51,099 nucleotides of DNA from Gnetum montanum (taxonomy: Eukaryota; Streptophyta; Gnetopsida; Gnetales; Gnetaceae), in contig MNCI01003660.1 of assembly GCA_015680685.1 (NCBI GenBank), positions 1,627,588-1,678,686 of the forward strand, written 5' to 3'. The position numbers and the translations under genes were made by a program. Position 1 is the first letter of the stretch; each line of letters opens with the position of its first letter. Positions 19,757-32,234 of this stretch are shown in pieces. The notes beneath the pieces were generated by a model. The model ran no database searches. It worked only from the letters and a program-made list of their open reading frames with translations, and was not told the DNA's origin.

Positions 19757-22235
19757 ATGTCTTCTTCTTCTCAAAAAAGCACTTCACCACCTAGGAATCA
19801 CACAAGAGACCATCGACAGCCTAACAGACGTAACTGAGAACCACCAGTTCCTCAGTAGTATCGAGTGGTATATACTCATCCTGATGAGTATATACCTGAT
19901 TTTACTTTTATTCTCCATTAGGATGAACAACTGCATTGACGTGATTTGCAAGGTAACATAGTGTTACCCCTAGATCATGCAGTCCACAACATGCTCCTTC
20001 ATGCTCTTGCACAGATAGGCATGACATAGCTATACGCTGAATGCGTTGCAGAAGATTATGACATAAGGGATTACCATCCCATAGTGGTGCAACGTTTAAG
20101 GGAATTGCGGCAGGAGAGCTACCATACATCGTTAAAGGGAAAAGGGGTCCTGCACGTCCTAAGAGAAATTGGAGATGGTGAACCAGTTGTAATAGGTTCT
20201 CTATCAAATGATGTTTCCCCTCCTAACGATGGTGAGGAGGTGGGGTATCAGAACCTACACTCTACGATTCACAACCTTGGTTCTNTCACGAGCAGGGCCA
20301 TAGCCACCAAAGAGAAGGTAAGAAACATTGTCATGGTGATGGTTCCCCTTCTTCTTCCCCTTCATCACACCATTCACCCTCTCCTTCCACATCAGGACGT
20401 AGTCACAAAGAGCACAATAGTGAGGATAAGGGTAAGTAAAATGAGAGACCTCGACGAGAGAGTCGAGAGTGAGGAAGAGGACACTCTAGGGAGTCAAGGC
20501 ATGAAAGAAGGGAAAGTGGGGAACCACATAGGCATCATAGATGTCATGAGAGAGATGATCATGATGAACCCCTACTTGCCACCTGAAGTATGTTAGACAT
20601 TATGGAGGTAGCTAGAATACCTACAAGGCATCAGAAAGATAGTTAGATCAAGAGACTAGACATGAATAATATCCCACGGTTTGAGGGGGGATACAATGTT
20701 GATCCTTAGAATCACTTACAGGCATTCCACGATTCCTGTGCTTTGCAGAATATTGAAAACAAGTGGCAGAAGTTAAATTTGTTTCCTAGGACACTCATAA
20801 AGGAAGCAGAAAGCTGGTACCGGTCCTTAGAGTTGGAAACCATTAGGAGGTGGAGTACAATGCTAGAATTGTTTAACAATAAATACCAAATGTACTCCAG
20901 AGTGTCTAACTTGCGTAAGTAGATCCAAGGATGGAAGCAGGGTACTCATGAACCCTTGGATGCTTCTATGGGTTGATATTATGTATTGTTACATCGTTGG
21001 CCGGGCCATGGTTACGCAGAACGGGATCAGCTCCGCCACCTCGTAGATGGGCTAAGACATGAAACTAGGAGAACCCTTGGGACATATGCCCAAGGGAGAT
21101 TATCTAAACTTAGGTCCCATGAAGTTCATAGATTTTTGGAGCAAGTAGCTAAAGAATAAGGGGAGCTATGGAAAAGAGAAAGCGTGGAAGAGTACAACCA
21201 CGATCCTTCCCTCCAAAAGAGGGAAGTGAGATTCTGTGAGGAAGAGGATGAGTCAACACTCAAAGAGTTGGTGAATAGAAAAACCTTGCTGCTTTAGAAA
21301 TTAACAATAGAAGTGTCGGCTAAGGTGGATTAATTGAGGGACTCCTTAGATAGTAGATTCAAAACTGTCCTAAAAATCGTAGAGGAGTCTAAGGAGGAAC
21401 GAAGTAGTGACCATGATAAGAAAAAGTAGAGAGATTCAGGGCATGCATGTGACAAGGGCAAGGGAAAAATGACTATCACCGATGAGGTTGTGGATTTGGA
21501 TATAGAAAATGACGGTGGATGTGAGATCTGCCAATATGACCATCCTAAGGGATATTGCCCAATAATCTCACATCCACAAGAGTCTGGGGTGTATGCACTC
21601 AACCCAAGACTTAACAAATGGCAAGCACCCTAAAGGTTACCTTATCCCCAAGGTAACTCGAGGCAGTTCCACCAACCTTGAACATATTATCCAAGTGGAA
21701 CTCCACCACAACCTATCAGGAAACACCAGCAGTGGCAACACCCACAGTCAAGGAGGATGCCACCGCCTAGGCAACAATACCCTTACCAGCAACCAGACCC
21801 ATATGGCTACTATGTGTAGTAGCCGGTCTCTCCACCTAACTCTATAGGTCATGCGACATCACTACGTCACTACCAAGTTTGGGAGTATTTTAGGACTCCT
21901 TCTCCTATGGCAGATACTCCACATACATACCATCCACCAAATCCATCCGCATCTCTTACGCCGGTAGTTCCACTACCACCCGCTCCAACGATGCAAGGGG
22001 AACTCCCTACTCAACCGTAGCAATGTAATGCTACGAGAGCTGTAAACCTTCAAGCCACTATTGGATCTGATAGCCATACAAAGAGAAGACCTTTCTTCAG
22101 AACCAGGAGTCCAAACAAGCTCTCACAACCACAAGTAGTTGAGTGTATGACCACTCCTCCAACAAATAAGGCTTCGGAGCTCCCTTCAAACCAACAACAA
22201 AGCTCAACACACATAGTTATGTTAACACATACCAT
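19757..22235 (+). pseudogene. gag, element E (Athila-like)
   Basis: Start ATG is at 19757 (MSSSSQKSTSPPRNHTRDHR). The N-terminal third is interrupted by stops and an N (20285). The gag core at about 20650-21110 has NIPRFEGGYNVDP, KWQKLNLFPRTLIKEAESWY, MLELFNNKYQMY and WPGHGYAERDQLRHLVDGL. A Lys/Glu-rich helical region follows at 21150-21480. The knuckle CEICQYDHPKGYC (CX2CX3HX4C) is intact near 21515-21555. After it comes a Gln/Pro/Tyr-rich tail. Most interruptions are TAG. The frame then leads to the protease. This gag is the best template for the family in the window. Confidence 0.85.
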
Positions 22236-22244
22236 TACTAACTA

Positions 22245-22809
22245 GATCAAGGTAGGCCACCTTTCTAGAAAACTCTCTAACCCTGTAAGTCCCTTAATCT
22301 ACCTCCAAGTCGCTGGGAATGAACCACGTAAGGCTCTTCTTGACTCAGGTTCCAGAGTCAACTTAATCTCACGAGAAATGTATAAAGCCTAGAACCTTCC
22401 TCCACTTAAAAAGAGAAATATTCAATTAGAGCTGGCTGACCAGTCCATCACCATTCCCTTGGGATTGGTGGAGGACATCGTTACCACTATGTATGGTTGG
22501 TCATACCCAACTAATTTCCTGGTGATAGAAGTCAATAGTAACAAAGGGGACTTCCTAATTATAATGGGGAGGGCATGGTTAAGTACAATAGATGCATGCC
22601 TAGGAATCCACGATCTTTCCTTGGAAATATCCAAGGAAAAAATTTATGGAAAGATCAAGAAGAAGAAGGTTCCATGCATCACATACAGTGACTTAGAGGG
22701 TGAGGACATGAGGGAATGCTCAGCATTTCCTGCATGTAACCGGTGTGCACCAGAGAATAACATACAAAGATGCCTATATGTAGCAACCACACAACAAGAG
22801 AACACCTAG
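22245..22809 (+). pseudogene. retropepsin-like protease, element E
   Basis: The reading contains ALLDSGSRVNLISREMYK near 22330-22390, the D-S-G active site. LELADQSITIPLGLVEDIV follows, matching the Athila protease signature (LQLADRSVKYPLGILEDV). Then comes IIMGRAWLSTIDACLGI, the flap/ILGRPFL block. One TAG follows the active-site helix, and a continuous 116-codon stretch runs from 22459. After a Lys-rich segment the frame ends at 22807-22809 with no RT downstream. The protease would process Gag. Confidence 0.82.
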
Positions 22810-24900
22810 TGGTTAACAGCTAATCAAGAGAGTAGCCCACCAACATGCATGGAACGAACCGGGGGAACAACTTGTAGCCACAACGAAAGCATAGATACAT
22901 TGGAATATGAGCGTCGCCAACTTCCACCCCTTAACCTAAAAACATCAATTAAGAGAAGTTGGAAACTTCTAAAAAATTCAAATTGGTACTCACTATTTTG
23001 GATCTCTCCCTTTCAATTCAGTCATGGGGGAGATGGCCACCTATGCTAATCATTCGAGGCCCTCAGTTCTTTTTAGGTTTTTTTTACACAATTTTATTTT
23101 GCTCATTTTTGTTTTACAAATTCCTTTAACTTTTCTTGTTTTTGTTTTACAACATCGTTTATACTTTTTCAATTCTTTTTTTGTGTGTGTGTCTTATCCA
23201 TTTTGTTAAGTTCGTCACCCAATAAGTGCTATCTAATGATGGTATGAATTTTTTTCTACTAGTTGCTAATGTTTGGTTTTTACCTTTAAGTTATGATGTT
23301 GATACTAAGGTATGGTTCTTTTGATATGAAAGGCAATGAGTCCACTTCATCCATACATCCACAAATTTCTATGGTCTCTCTTGGCTTGGAACTGTGCAGT
23401 CCCTTTTTTTAATAATAAGAACTATAACAAATTGGTGACTAGGCATTTCTCAAACTAAGGAAGGACTCAAGGATTGAAAAGGGTGTGGCTTCAAGGGAAC
23501 TTGATGCATTTGTGTTGGCCATTCTCTTGGGTGCTTGGATGTTTTCTTCTTGAGTTTTCTTACCATTTCGACATTGCCACATTATCAGGAAGCTGAGCAA
23601 ATAAAAATAATAAAGTCTTTGCATGGTGTGATTCTTAAGAAAAAACACAAAAAAAAAAAAATAGTGAGGATTCAAAGCACATCCCTTAGACGAAATAATC
23701 ATTTGGGCTACAAGTACTGGTTATGGAACTCAAATAAAAATGTTCCCTATAACTAAGGTCCTTCCTTGCTTCCTATCTCATCTTTCGCTTCATCGGAATG
23801 TTGGTAACTCTTGGGTGGAGACATTCTTGTTACTTCAAGAGGATGGGTCGGCCGAATGTATTAATGCGAAGTCACTAGATGTGGTTTGTTGAGGCTAGAT
23901 TTGGAATGGGATCTACTAACACAAGGGGTTGTACACCACCTTGTTCTTGGGATTCCATTTCATTCTCTTCTCTCCATCCTTCTCTCCATTATTCACCTCA
24001 TTGTTGGTTGTATCAGTAGTCTATATTTTGGGTAATGCATCGCTTTATTTTTGGTAAATTCTTGTGGTTAAGACTTTAACTCTTGTTCCAAATGACATTC
24101 CTAGAGGCTATGGACTCTTTGAATGTGCGTTTGTTAGGGCATTAAGGGCATGAGCCTGCTTTGGGGAGGACCCACTGGCATTCCTATTTGGTACACCAGT
24201 TAAATTCTTTCCCTTCACATTTTTGCAATCAACTTTATTTGTTCATTTCCATCTTGACATCCATTTCATCGACGTTACAGTTGTTTCTTTTTCTTCACCC
24301 TTCTTATTCCTTCTCCTTTTCCATTCTCTCACTACTGAAGGTTTTCTCTTAGTCTTGGGGGACCTGACCCAATTTTTTAGATTTTCTCCTAACCCCTACA
24401 CCTTCAGTAGTCACAACTATTATATCTTCAGACTCATATCAGCCATACCACAACTCAGCTAATCAACCTTTCATCAAAGTAAGGTATCAGCTGCATTGTG
24501 ATTCATTTACCCTTACTAATATAAAGACTGTGTTGTGTGTGCAGATGGAAATCATACAAAAATGGATTGGATCTAGAGGGAACACTTGGAATGGATCGGT
24601 GCTAAAGAAGCTATGCAAAGAACAAGATCGATGGCGTGCTTATGGATAGACAACGAAAGGCACAATCTTGGTGTTGGCAGTAGCAGACTTCTTCTCTCTT
24701 CTCTCTTCTCTCTCAGCTACCAAATAAGGCTTGATGTCAAACGTATAAAGTGTTCACTCTTGTTGTCGTGAACACCAGTTTTATCATGTTTTGTAATGAT
24801 GATCCATTCACATGTCGTCCCATTCACCATTAGTTCCATTCAAGTTAATAATCCCATACCTTCCCAATGTTTTGTAAGGAACTTGAGGATGTGTTTTTAT
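22810..24900. other. non-coding 3' half of element E
   Basis: There are about 2.1 kb without recognisable coding capacity. It includes T-rich and homopyrimidine runs (23070-23210, 24200-24350) and an internal polypurine tract. Elements A and C carry the coiled-coil extra ORF in the corresponding place; I found no trace of it here. Pol is absent. Confidence 0.6.
23026..23046 (+). promoter_or_regulatory. internal polypurine tract, element E
   Basis: ATTCAGTCATGGGGG followed by AGATGG shares 15 identical bases with the true 3' polypurine tract of the same element. It lies about 1.87 kb upstream of the 3' LTR, the same distance as in element C. Confidence 0.6.
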
Positions 24901-24915
24901 TCAGTCATGGGGGTA
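24901..24915 (+). promoter_or_regulatory. 3' polypurine tract, element E
   Basis: TCAGTCATGGGGGTA lies directly before the LTR start TGATGGGATG. It is the plus-strand primer site expected at this position. Confidence 0.85.
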
Positions 24916-25726
24916 TGATGGGATGTGATATCACATGGGCTGCGATATCGTATCCCCCACGATATTGCGTATGCAATATTGTGTCTTCCCCTATGAAATC
25001 TATAAATAAGAGGTGGCTCTCCCTTGTTTCTCAATCTAGATCTAGACATTAGTGAAACTCTGGCAGTTTTACCTCTCCAGAGATAGAATAATTTCCATGT
25101 GCCTATAGTAGGAGTTCCAAAGTGAACGGATCTTTATTCGAGCAAATATTGTACCTAAGCACAAGTTTGTGTACGAAAATAAAGACAAACTTTTGGATAA
25201 ACCTTGCAGTGCATGGACTAAGCTAAATAGGACTTTAATTATTATTATTTATTATTAATGATTTAAATGCTTTATTAGTTAATTAAATATCTCTCAACCC
25301 TTCTCTCCTAGTTAAGTGCATTCAGTACGACCGCTTTGAGCACGTGCGTTACGCTTGGTAATCCTAGCAACGAATAACGTTTGGTAATCCCAAAAGGTTG
25401 CATCGGCTCAGGGTGTGAACGACAAGTGGGAACGGATACTGATGCTAGCCATAAGAACTTAGTTAGTTAAAGTTAGTTACTTAGTATCTTCACCCTTTAC
25501 CTCATTAGCATAGGCGATAAAACATAAAAGACATAAAAATCACATACCTCAGACTTACTTAACCATACAACCGTGACAAATACAAGTAAGTTTGGGAAGA
25601 CAACGAATGATTAACCTTAAGTGTTCCATAAGGCATGTAGGCACTTAGTCTATGGAGTTCAACTGGATCACACATGTAACGCTCGTATTCGTATGGTTGA
25701 GTGTAGGGGTACCTCACCACTCATCA
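24916..25726 (+). repeat. 3' LTR of element E (811 bp)
   Basis: It begins TGATGGGATG and ends CACTCATCA, so the ends are TGATG/CATCA inverted repeats. U3 holds several GATATC or GATATT words. A TATA box CTATAAATAAGAGG lies at 25000-25013. Full length agrees with the 815- and 835-bp LTRs of element C. Confidence 0.9.
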
Positions 25727-26723
25727 ATCAGTAAGTTACTTTGACCATGTCCACAATAGGTTCTTGTGAAAAGTGTGATTAAAATTATCAACATACCTAT
25801 TCATCCAAGTTTAGATCAAGTCCATACCATGAACAATGATCTTGCATTGATGTGTTCCATCCTGCCAACCACCATGAGTCCATAGCCACCTCAAAGGACA
25901 ATCATCACTCCAAAAAGAGAAGAAGGACGGAAGGGCCTTAGTTAGAGGGATGCCTTTAGGCATGGCTAACATGTCTTTCCAGCCCCATAACTAGTGCTTG
26001 TAGCCCATTATTGTGTTTAAGGGATGTGCTTTGAATTCCCATAATTGTTTATTAATTTTTTTGAATTTTCCCTCTCTTTTTTTTTGGTATTTTTTATTTT
26101 TTATTTAAGATGGGAACCACACCATGCAAAGACAAAGATTCCTTTTTATTGGTTGATGGGGGAGTGATGATACATTCCAAGAGAAGTCATAAACCAGATG
26201 AAGGAAGTTAAGAAGAGAACCTAACAAGTCCCCTTGAGGTCACACCTTTGCCATTTCCACTTGGTCATTCCCTCTTTCTTCAAGGTACAATGATCATTGA
26301 TTAATTTTAGTTTCATAAATTTTTTCCATGAAAAAGACCTTTTATTCAAAGAATTGGAGGGATGGATGAGGTGGTCTCATTGCTTTACACAATTACTTAT
26401 CCAATCATCTTGATAGCATAGCATAAAAAACCCAACACATAGTGTTGACTTTTGCATCATGACTTGACAATTTTATTAATAAAAACATAAACTACATTCA
26501 AAAAGAATAAAGAGAATGACTCATGAGAAGAGAAAAATATAAAGAAAAGAAAAATATTAACAAATGGAAAACATATGAAGAATCAGAAAATTCCAGAACT
26601 GATAAGCAAATCAGTTACTTCCATGCATCTTTGAGATAGTTTTATATTCTCATTTTCATGCCATCATGTATCTTCTGGTTTAGTGCCTACTACGTAGATT
26701 GGGTTTTGCTCACACAGTTGCTC

Positions 26724-29033
26724 TTAAACTTTATGGTGGGCCAGTATAGGAGTTGTGTTAATATTTTGAACTTTTAGCCCACAACTACATCCTTTATCAT
26801 TATTGGTGATGCATGGATTCTTTTGTCTCTTCACAATGATAGGTTTATTATTTACATCTTGTGTTGGAGTGGTGACGGTTATTGAATTTTGTGTATGATT
26901 AGGAGGCATCATTTTTTTGAGGAAGGTTGTTGCATCAGATTGGCCTTGTGTTGGTTCAAGTGATGTAGTAGGTCCATGAGTGTTTTGCTTTGGCTTATGA
27001 CATTTCTTCTAGAAGGGACATTTCTGAGACTTTGGTTGAGATCTACTAGCATTATCATTTACCTGTATGTTTATAGAACAAGTCGCATTCTCTCATTGAT
27101 GTTATGATGCCAAACCTTCCTATGTTGTTGGAGGTGAGATATGGTGGAGGTGAGTATGAGAACATTGAGGATATGATGCAGCATGATAGGTGTGAGGTGG
27201 TGATCTCATATAAGATGTTGTGGGATAATGATATTTGGGAGAGTGGTAGTAGTGATTTGAAGTAGAGAAAGTAAAACTAGTTGGTGAAATAGGGTGTTGA
27301 ACATAATATCCATGTGGATTCAGTTGGTAGGAAGTATAGGGCTGGTTTGGTGGTGGCCCTCTCCATGATTGTGGTTTTTGCCATTATGGTTGATGCCAGT
27401 GTTGAGGTTGGTAATAAGTCCCCCCATGATAGTATGGTTGGTATTGGGGTTGTCGAAAATTATTGCATGGAAGAGGAAATCTATTGGGCACGTGCTTGTA
27501 TAAAAACTTCATATATAATGCCCTTGCCCAATACTCATGTAGATGCAACAAGGCCAGGAAATGGCCCTTCAAATGGTCATATATGCAAATGTCACATCCA
27601 TTATCTTTGTCTGTGGTTGAGTCTATAGCCTCACTTTCTTTAGCCATTTTTCCTATTTTACAATAAGTGTTCCTAGTTATTTGTTGGGTCTTTTTCCTCT
27701 TTTTGTTGTGATCACTTGATTTGTTTTGTTTCACTCTCTCCTCTATGGTTTCTATGCAAGTTTTAAGTTTCTCATTCATCCCTTCTAATATCTCACCTAG
27801 CTTTACTTCAAGTTCATTGATAAAATTTTTTATTAACAAGGTTGGTTGTAAAATCATCTCATCGAGAGCTGTCTCTTTTTCCTCATCATAGATATGGACC
27901 CTTTTCTTTTGAAGAGTTGGGTCCCAGTTGTTTTCCTCAACATTCTCCCATTTTCATAGCTCTCCTTCTTCTTTTGCCACATGCTCGATCAACTCTCAGA
28001 TTTGATGGGTTCATAGATTGTATAATTCACCTCGAGCATACATCCCAAGGGTCTCCCTTATTTCATTATGAAGCCCATTGATTATGTAGAAAATTTTTCT
28101 TTCCTTAGAGAAATCATGGCCAGGACATCTATGTAGTAGTGAATAGTATTTATCCAAGGCCACATCCAAGGGTTCATGATTTTCTTACTTCCACTCTTGG
28201 ATTTGTCTCCTCAGGTTGGACACCCTTGCATAGGTTTGGTATTTTTTATTGAAAATTTCCAACATTATGAACCACCGTTGGATTGAATTTGGTTTCAATG
28301 ATTGATACTACATTTTAGCTCTATCGATTAATGTCCTAGGAAAGAGCTTAAGCTTTTTCTACCCACTTTCAATGTTGTATGATGGATAGACATCATGGAA
28401 GGCTTGTAGATGATGTTGTGGATCCAAATTGTAGCCTCTCAAAAATTTAGGGATATTATTTATATCAAGCTTGGGTAAGTGACTGGCCCTGCGATGCCTA
28501 TGAGGTATCTTAACTATCTCCATGATCTGCATTTTCATTGTCATTAGACATGTTGTGATGCAAGTTTCTATTTCTATTTGTTTGATTATGGAAATCATGT
28601 CTATGCTCATTGTGATGTCTTTGATTTTACACTTGGGTTTGATTTCTATGTTTGTCTTGACCTCGTAGTGGAGCTCTATGTCTATACCTATGTTCATCTT
28701 CATTAGAACTAGACATTGAAGAGGAAGAGAAAGATGAGGAACTAGGAGAATCACCATGGCTTCTATAGTTCTTCGCATGGTCCCTTAATTTATCTTTTCT
28801 AGGTTTAGAGGAGGTCCTAGGCCTTGAGGCCCTTCTTGATCTAGGACTTCATCTCCTCTACGATTGTCTACACTAGTTGAATGTAGTCTTTGTTTGTAGT
28901 AAGGGTGTAAATGAGCATAGGAAACCCTTGTTTGAGGTTGTTCACTCTAATTTTCCTCAGTATATATCCTATCATTTCTCTTACAAGTGTTATCATCATA
29001 CAATGCATTATTGGTCTTATGTGAAGAAGACAT
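26724..29033 (-). pseudogene. gag, element B (Athila-like)
   Basis: Likely start ATG is at 29033-29031 (MSSSHKTNNA...). The core, around 28480-28060, has LPKLDINNIPKF, KKLKLFPRTLIDRAKM, IFNKKYQTYARVSNLRRQI and CPGHDFSKERKIFYIINGL. It is followed by a long Lys/Glu-rich coiled segment (27857-27630). The knuckle near 27580-27545 is damaged: CDICIYDHLKGHF has Phe in place of the last Cys. A Pro/Gln/Tyr-rich tail extends to about 26724, ending with a second Cys-containing piece (CSCGLK). Numerous stops and frameshifts. Confidence 0.78.
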
Positions 29034-29146
29034 GGTTTTGTTTGAGAATGTGTGTGATTTAAAATATTAATGTTTTCTAAGAGATAGATCATTAATACCT
29101 TTATAGCAATCATGTATAATATAACTAATCTAGATAACTAGCACCA

Positions 29147-29164
29147 TCCTTGGCAAAGGTGCCA
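29147..29164 (-). promoter_or_regulatory. primer-binding site (tRNA-Asp type), element B
   Basis: The minus strand reads TGGCACCTTTGCCAAGGA, four differences from the tRNA-Asp complement, directly inside the LTR edge. Confidence 0.7.
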
Positions 29165-29165
29165 A

Positions 29166-30080
29166 TGCTGAGCAGCAAGGTACCCCTATGCCCAACCATA
29201 TGAATCACAAGCATTCATACAAGATCTGATCAAATTCTATGAATGGGACTAGTTGTGGCATCTAGATTGCTATGCCTTAATCACAGTTCGTTGTCTTCCC
29301 ACTTGGACTAGTGGTAGCTTTGTCACATATGGTTTAGTTTAGAGTAAGGCATATGATTTCTATTATTTTATATTTTATTGTTCTACAATTAACAATAGGT
29401 TGAAACTCAATTTATAATCAATTCAACTAATCTAATTGCTAATTAATAATCAACTAACCTAACATAAGTATCCCATCCCACTTCCGATGCACATCATGAA
29501 CACATATAATGTTGTTGGGTTACCAAATGTTAGGTGTTGCTGGTATTACCAAGAGTCATACGCATGCTCAAAGTGATCATACTTATGTGCTTAATTAATT
29601 AACATGCATTAAAATGTAAATATTAACTAAGTAATTGAAAAGTAAATTACATGGAAAGTAAATCTAATTTAATTCAATGTATTATAATGAATAAGAATCA
29701 ATCTTGATCTTATTGTCATTCATGGAATATGTCCAGGTACATTGCCAGTCAAATAAGACTTTGTACAACTAACTCAAATCCACTCTATGGGAACTCATTA
29801 ACTGTTCTCTAAGATTAGGGAATAAAACTGCAAAAATTCAACTACTCTATTGACAAAACTATGAAAAAAATATTTTTAAATCATTTGCCGAAGTGCTATA
29901 TTTATAGGCTAATATCATGTCTTGGCTTCGACATTGGATACCTGATGTTGAGGCTCTAACATCAAATACCTAACATTGGGGCCTTGTTATTGGAGCTAGG
30001 ATATCAAGGCTAAGATATTGGAGCAAACCAAAAAGTTGACTTTTTATCAAATAACCCAGCCAACTAATGATTCATCAAGA
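29166..30080 (-). repeat. 5' LTR of element B
   Basis: The inner edge TGCTGAGCAGCAAGGTACCC is a diverged form of the family LTR end. A TATA box (minus strand TATAAATATA) lies at 29897-29906. The outer edge is not sharply defined; CATCA near 30079 is the best candidate. U3 here has GATATT/GATACC words different from elements C and E. Confidence 0.65.
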
Positions 30081-30179
30081 CTGTTTAAACACAATACATA
30101 AAGGGTTCCAAGTTGCATATAAAAATTCAAGTTTATCACCTTGCATAGTTTGAATTTCCTTATCCTTAAAAAAATTCTT

Positions 30180-31297
30180 CTTTGGCTTTATGCATTCCCA
30201 TTACTTATGACCTGATTCACCACAATTATAACATATATCTTTACCATGATCTTTACCTCTTGGAAATCGTTCCCTTCTTCTCTCCCTTCTAAAGAAGTAA
30301 AATCCTTTTCCTTCTTCTTTGACGCATCTTCATCATCTTTCATGAATGGTTTCTTTAACTTGTAAGCTCTGTCCTTCTCATCCATTTTCTTATGATCTAT
30401 GTCATTCTTTAAGCCAAACTTGGTGATTTTCATTTAAGCTTTGAGGGCATCATAGGCTTCATCACAAGTAGACTCATAGAATGCAAATCCTTGCTAATAT
30501 TGCATTCTTAATCCACTAATAAATTTAGAAGCTTTCTCATACTCAGTCTAATGAACATCAACTATTTCCAATATTTTACAAAATTCAACATAAACATCTT
30601 TTATCTCTTGATCTCTTTATCTAAGAAATTTTAGTTCCTTGATGGATTCATGATGGAAGGATGTCTTCTCAAACTTTTTCTTTAGCATCAATTCCATGAG
30701 TTTCCAACTCTCAATAGATCTTCCATGTTCTTCAAGGTGTATTTAAGACATTCCTTGTTCCACCATTTAGCTACCAATCTTTCAAGTTTGCTCTCAACAA
30801 TATGAATCATTATCTCACTAGAAAGTTTCTCAACAAGAAAATACTTATTCATAGTTCTAAGCCAAGAAAGAAAGAAATCTATACCTTCAACACCTTTAAA
30901 GATGTGAATATCCACATTAAGAACTCTTAAAGCACTTCTTAACATCTTTACAAATCTTTCATCCTCATTTTCCTTATTATTAAAAAGAAACCTTGGCTCA
31001 TACCTTTAAGTTCTAGTCCCTTCTCTCTTTGGAGTTCTTTGATCATGTCTTCCTCTTGATTCTTGCAATGATGCAAAAGGATTTCCTTTAATCTTCTCTT
31101 CACCTCTTCATGAATTTTCTCCAAAATCTTGGTGTTTGAAGGTCCTTTATGAAGAACTTCTTTCATTCTAGCCACAAAAGCCTTAAAGAAGTCTTTAATC
31201 TCTTGAATCTCTTGTCCAAGATCTTGATTAGTCTTCTTCTTAGGATCTATACCTTTCTTCCAACCTCTTGTGGATGTGTGGATTTCTCTAAACCTTG
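30180..31297 (-). pseudogene. gag fragment of chromovirus-like element F
   Basis: A minus-strand reading starts right after the primer-binding site with a Lys/Glu-rich N-terminus (31290-30950). Then come LNVDIHIFKGVEGIDFFLSWL and RLVAKWWNKE near 30910-30760. These match chromovirus gag blocks (L-K-x-D-I-P-x-F-E-G...F-L-x-W-L and L-x-x-x-A-x-x-W-W). A knuckle near 30235-30195 reads CYNCGESGHK-stop-WEC, a CX2CX4HX4C form, then a Lys/Pro-rich tail. Frameshifts and stops break it. Nothing of pol follows; the sequence ends against the border of element B. Confidence 0.72.
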
Positions 31298-31309
31298 TCT
31301 CTAATACCA
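31298..31309 (-). promoter_or_regulatory. primer-binding site (initiator tRNA-Met type), element F
   Basis: The minus strand reads TGGTATTAGAGA, one transition from the classical TGGTATCAGAG plus a further end change. It lies six bases inside the LTR end. This primer separates element F from the tRNA-Asp-primed family around it. Confidence 0.78.
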
Positions 31310-31315
31310 ATCTAG

Positions 31316-32231
31316 TGCAAGGGTTATACCTCAATAGATCCCAATAGGACCCAATCCATAACTTCCAAGTAGATCTAGCTTAGAAAATAAAAACAACATA
31401 ATGAAATAGAGAAAAATCTCCTTATATTAAGAAAACTTTCAATGTGAGATAAAAATTACATCACAAATGAAGAGCCAAGCTCAACTCACAACTATCCCAT
31501 GGATCTTAGAGGCCACACTTGTTCCCTCTCAATCCTCAATTGCTCACATAGAGCCTAAGCTCAAGATAAGACACTTATAAGAGATTCTCCTAACCTTTCT
31601 CAAGAGCATTTCCTTGCCTCTCACTCAACTTCCTTGCATAATCTCTCTTCTTACACAAGCTCTCCTACCTCAATAACTCTCTATGTTGCTCTTAACCAAG
31701 GTTGTAGCCTTCAACACTAACAATGGTGAATTACATCAATATTTATATGCAATTGGAAAACAAAAAACATAGAAACCTTTTATCAACTCAACTTGACGTT
31801 CCTTAGATGTTTTCCAAGTATTCTCACCTTCTTCCTAGTTATTTCCATCTTTCTTTAGCTATTTTTCAAATTGCAATAGCTAATTTTAGAAGTTTCCTTG
31901 CTTGTTCAGGTCATCTTTGACCTTCCCAAGACCTCTCATACAAAAATCCAACTCTTGGCTAAGGTATCTACTACTTTTTTGGGATGTCTCATTTGGGCTA
32001 AAGACATCTAAAACATAGTGGAGATGTCTTAGGTTTTGGTGAGAAATCTCATCTGCTAGGGCTAAATACAAATATGCTTATTTTAAGGTCTAGGACCTCT
32101 AGATGCCTCCAAACCAATCCCCATAGATCCAAGAACCCCCTAAACTCATCAAAATCAGCCCAAAACACTCTAAAACCTACCAAAATATACATTTAGGATA
32201 GAATAAGGGAATTGGGAGAGATGTCCCTACA
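31316..32231 (-). repeat. 5' LTR of element F (916 bp)
   Basis: On the minus strand it begins TGTAGGGACATCTCTCCC and ends ATAACCCTTGCA. A TATA box (ATATAAATATTG) lies near 31740-31755. The gag and primer-binding site follow on its inner side. The outer edge abuts the ~422-bp tandem array, so the element inserted in or at the edge of that array. Confidence 0.75.
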
Positions 32232-32234
32232 CCA

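Larger units (their letters stand above)
19157..25726 (+). mobile_element. element E: Athila-like retroelement, gag-protease, plus strand
   Basis: The order is 5' LTR remnant (19157-19611), primer-binding site, gag, protease, long non-coding stretch, polypurine tract and a full 3' LTR (24916-25726). It is the same LTR family as A, B and C but in the opposite direction. There is no RT, RNase H or integrase. The 5' LTR lacks its first roughly 345 bp and no target-site duplication can be assigned. Confidence 0.82.
25727..30080 (-). mobile_element. element B: Athila-like retroelement, gag only
   Basis: In minus-strand order there is a 5' LTR from 29166, primer-binding site, gag, and spacer homologous to 38940-39400 of element C. 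The element ends abruptly at 25727 against the 3' LTR of element E, so its 3' half and 3' LTR are missing. It is the most diverged member of the LTR family here. Confidence 0.72.

Noticed and set aside
24161-24462. Small Ser/Phe/His-rich ORFs in element E
   Set aside because: They are encoded by pyrimidine-rich DNA and not conserved in other copies.
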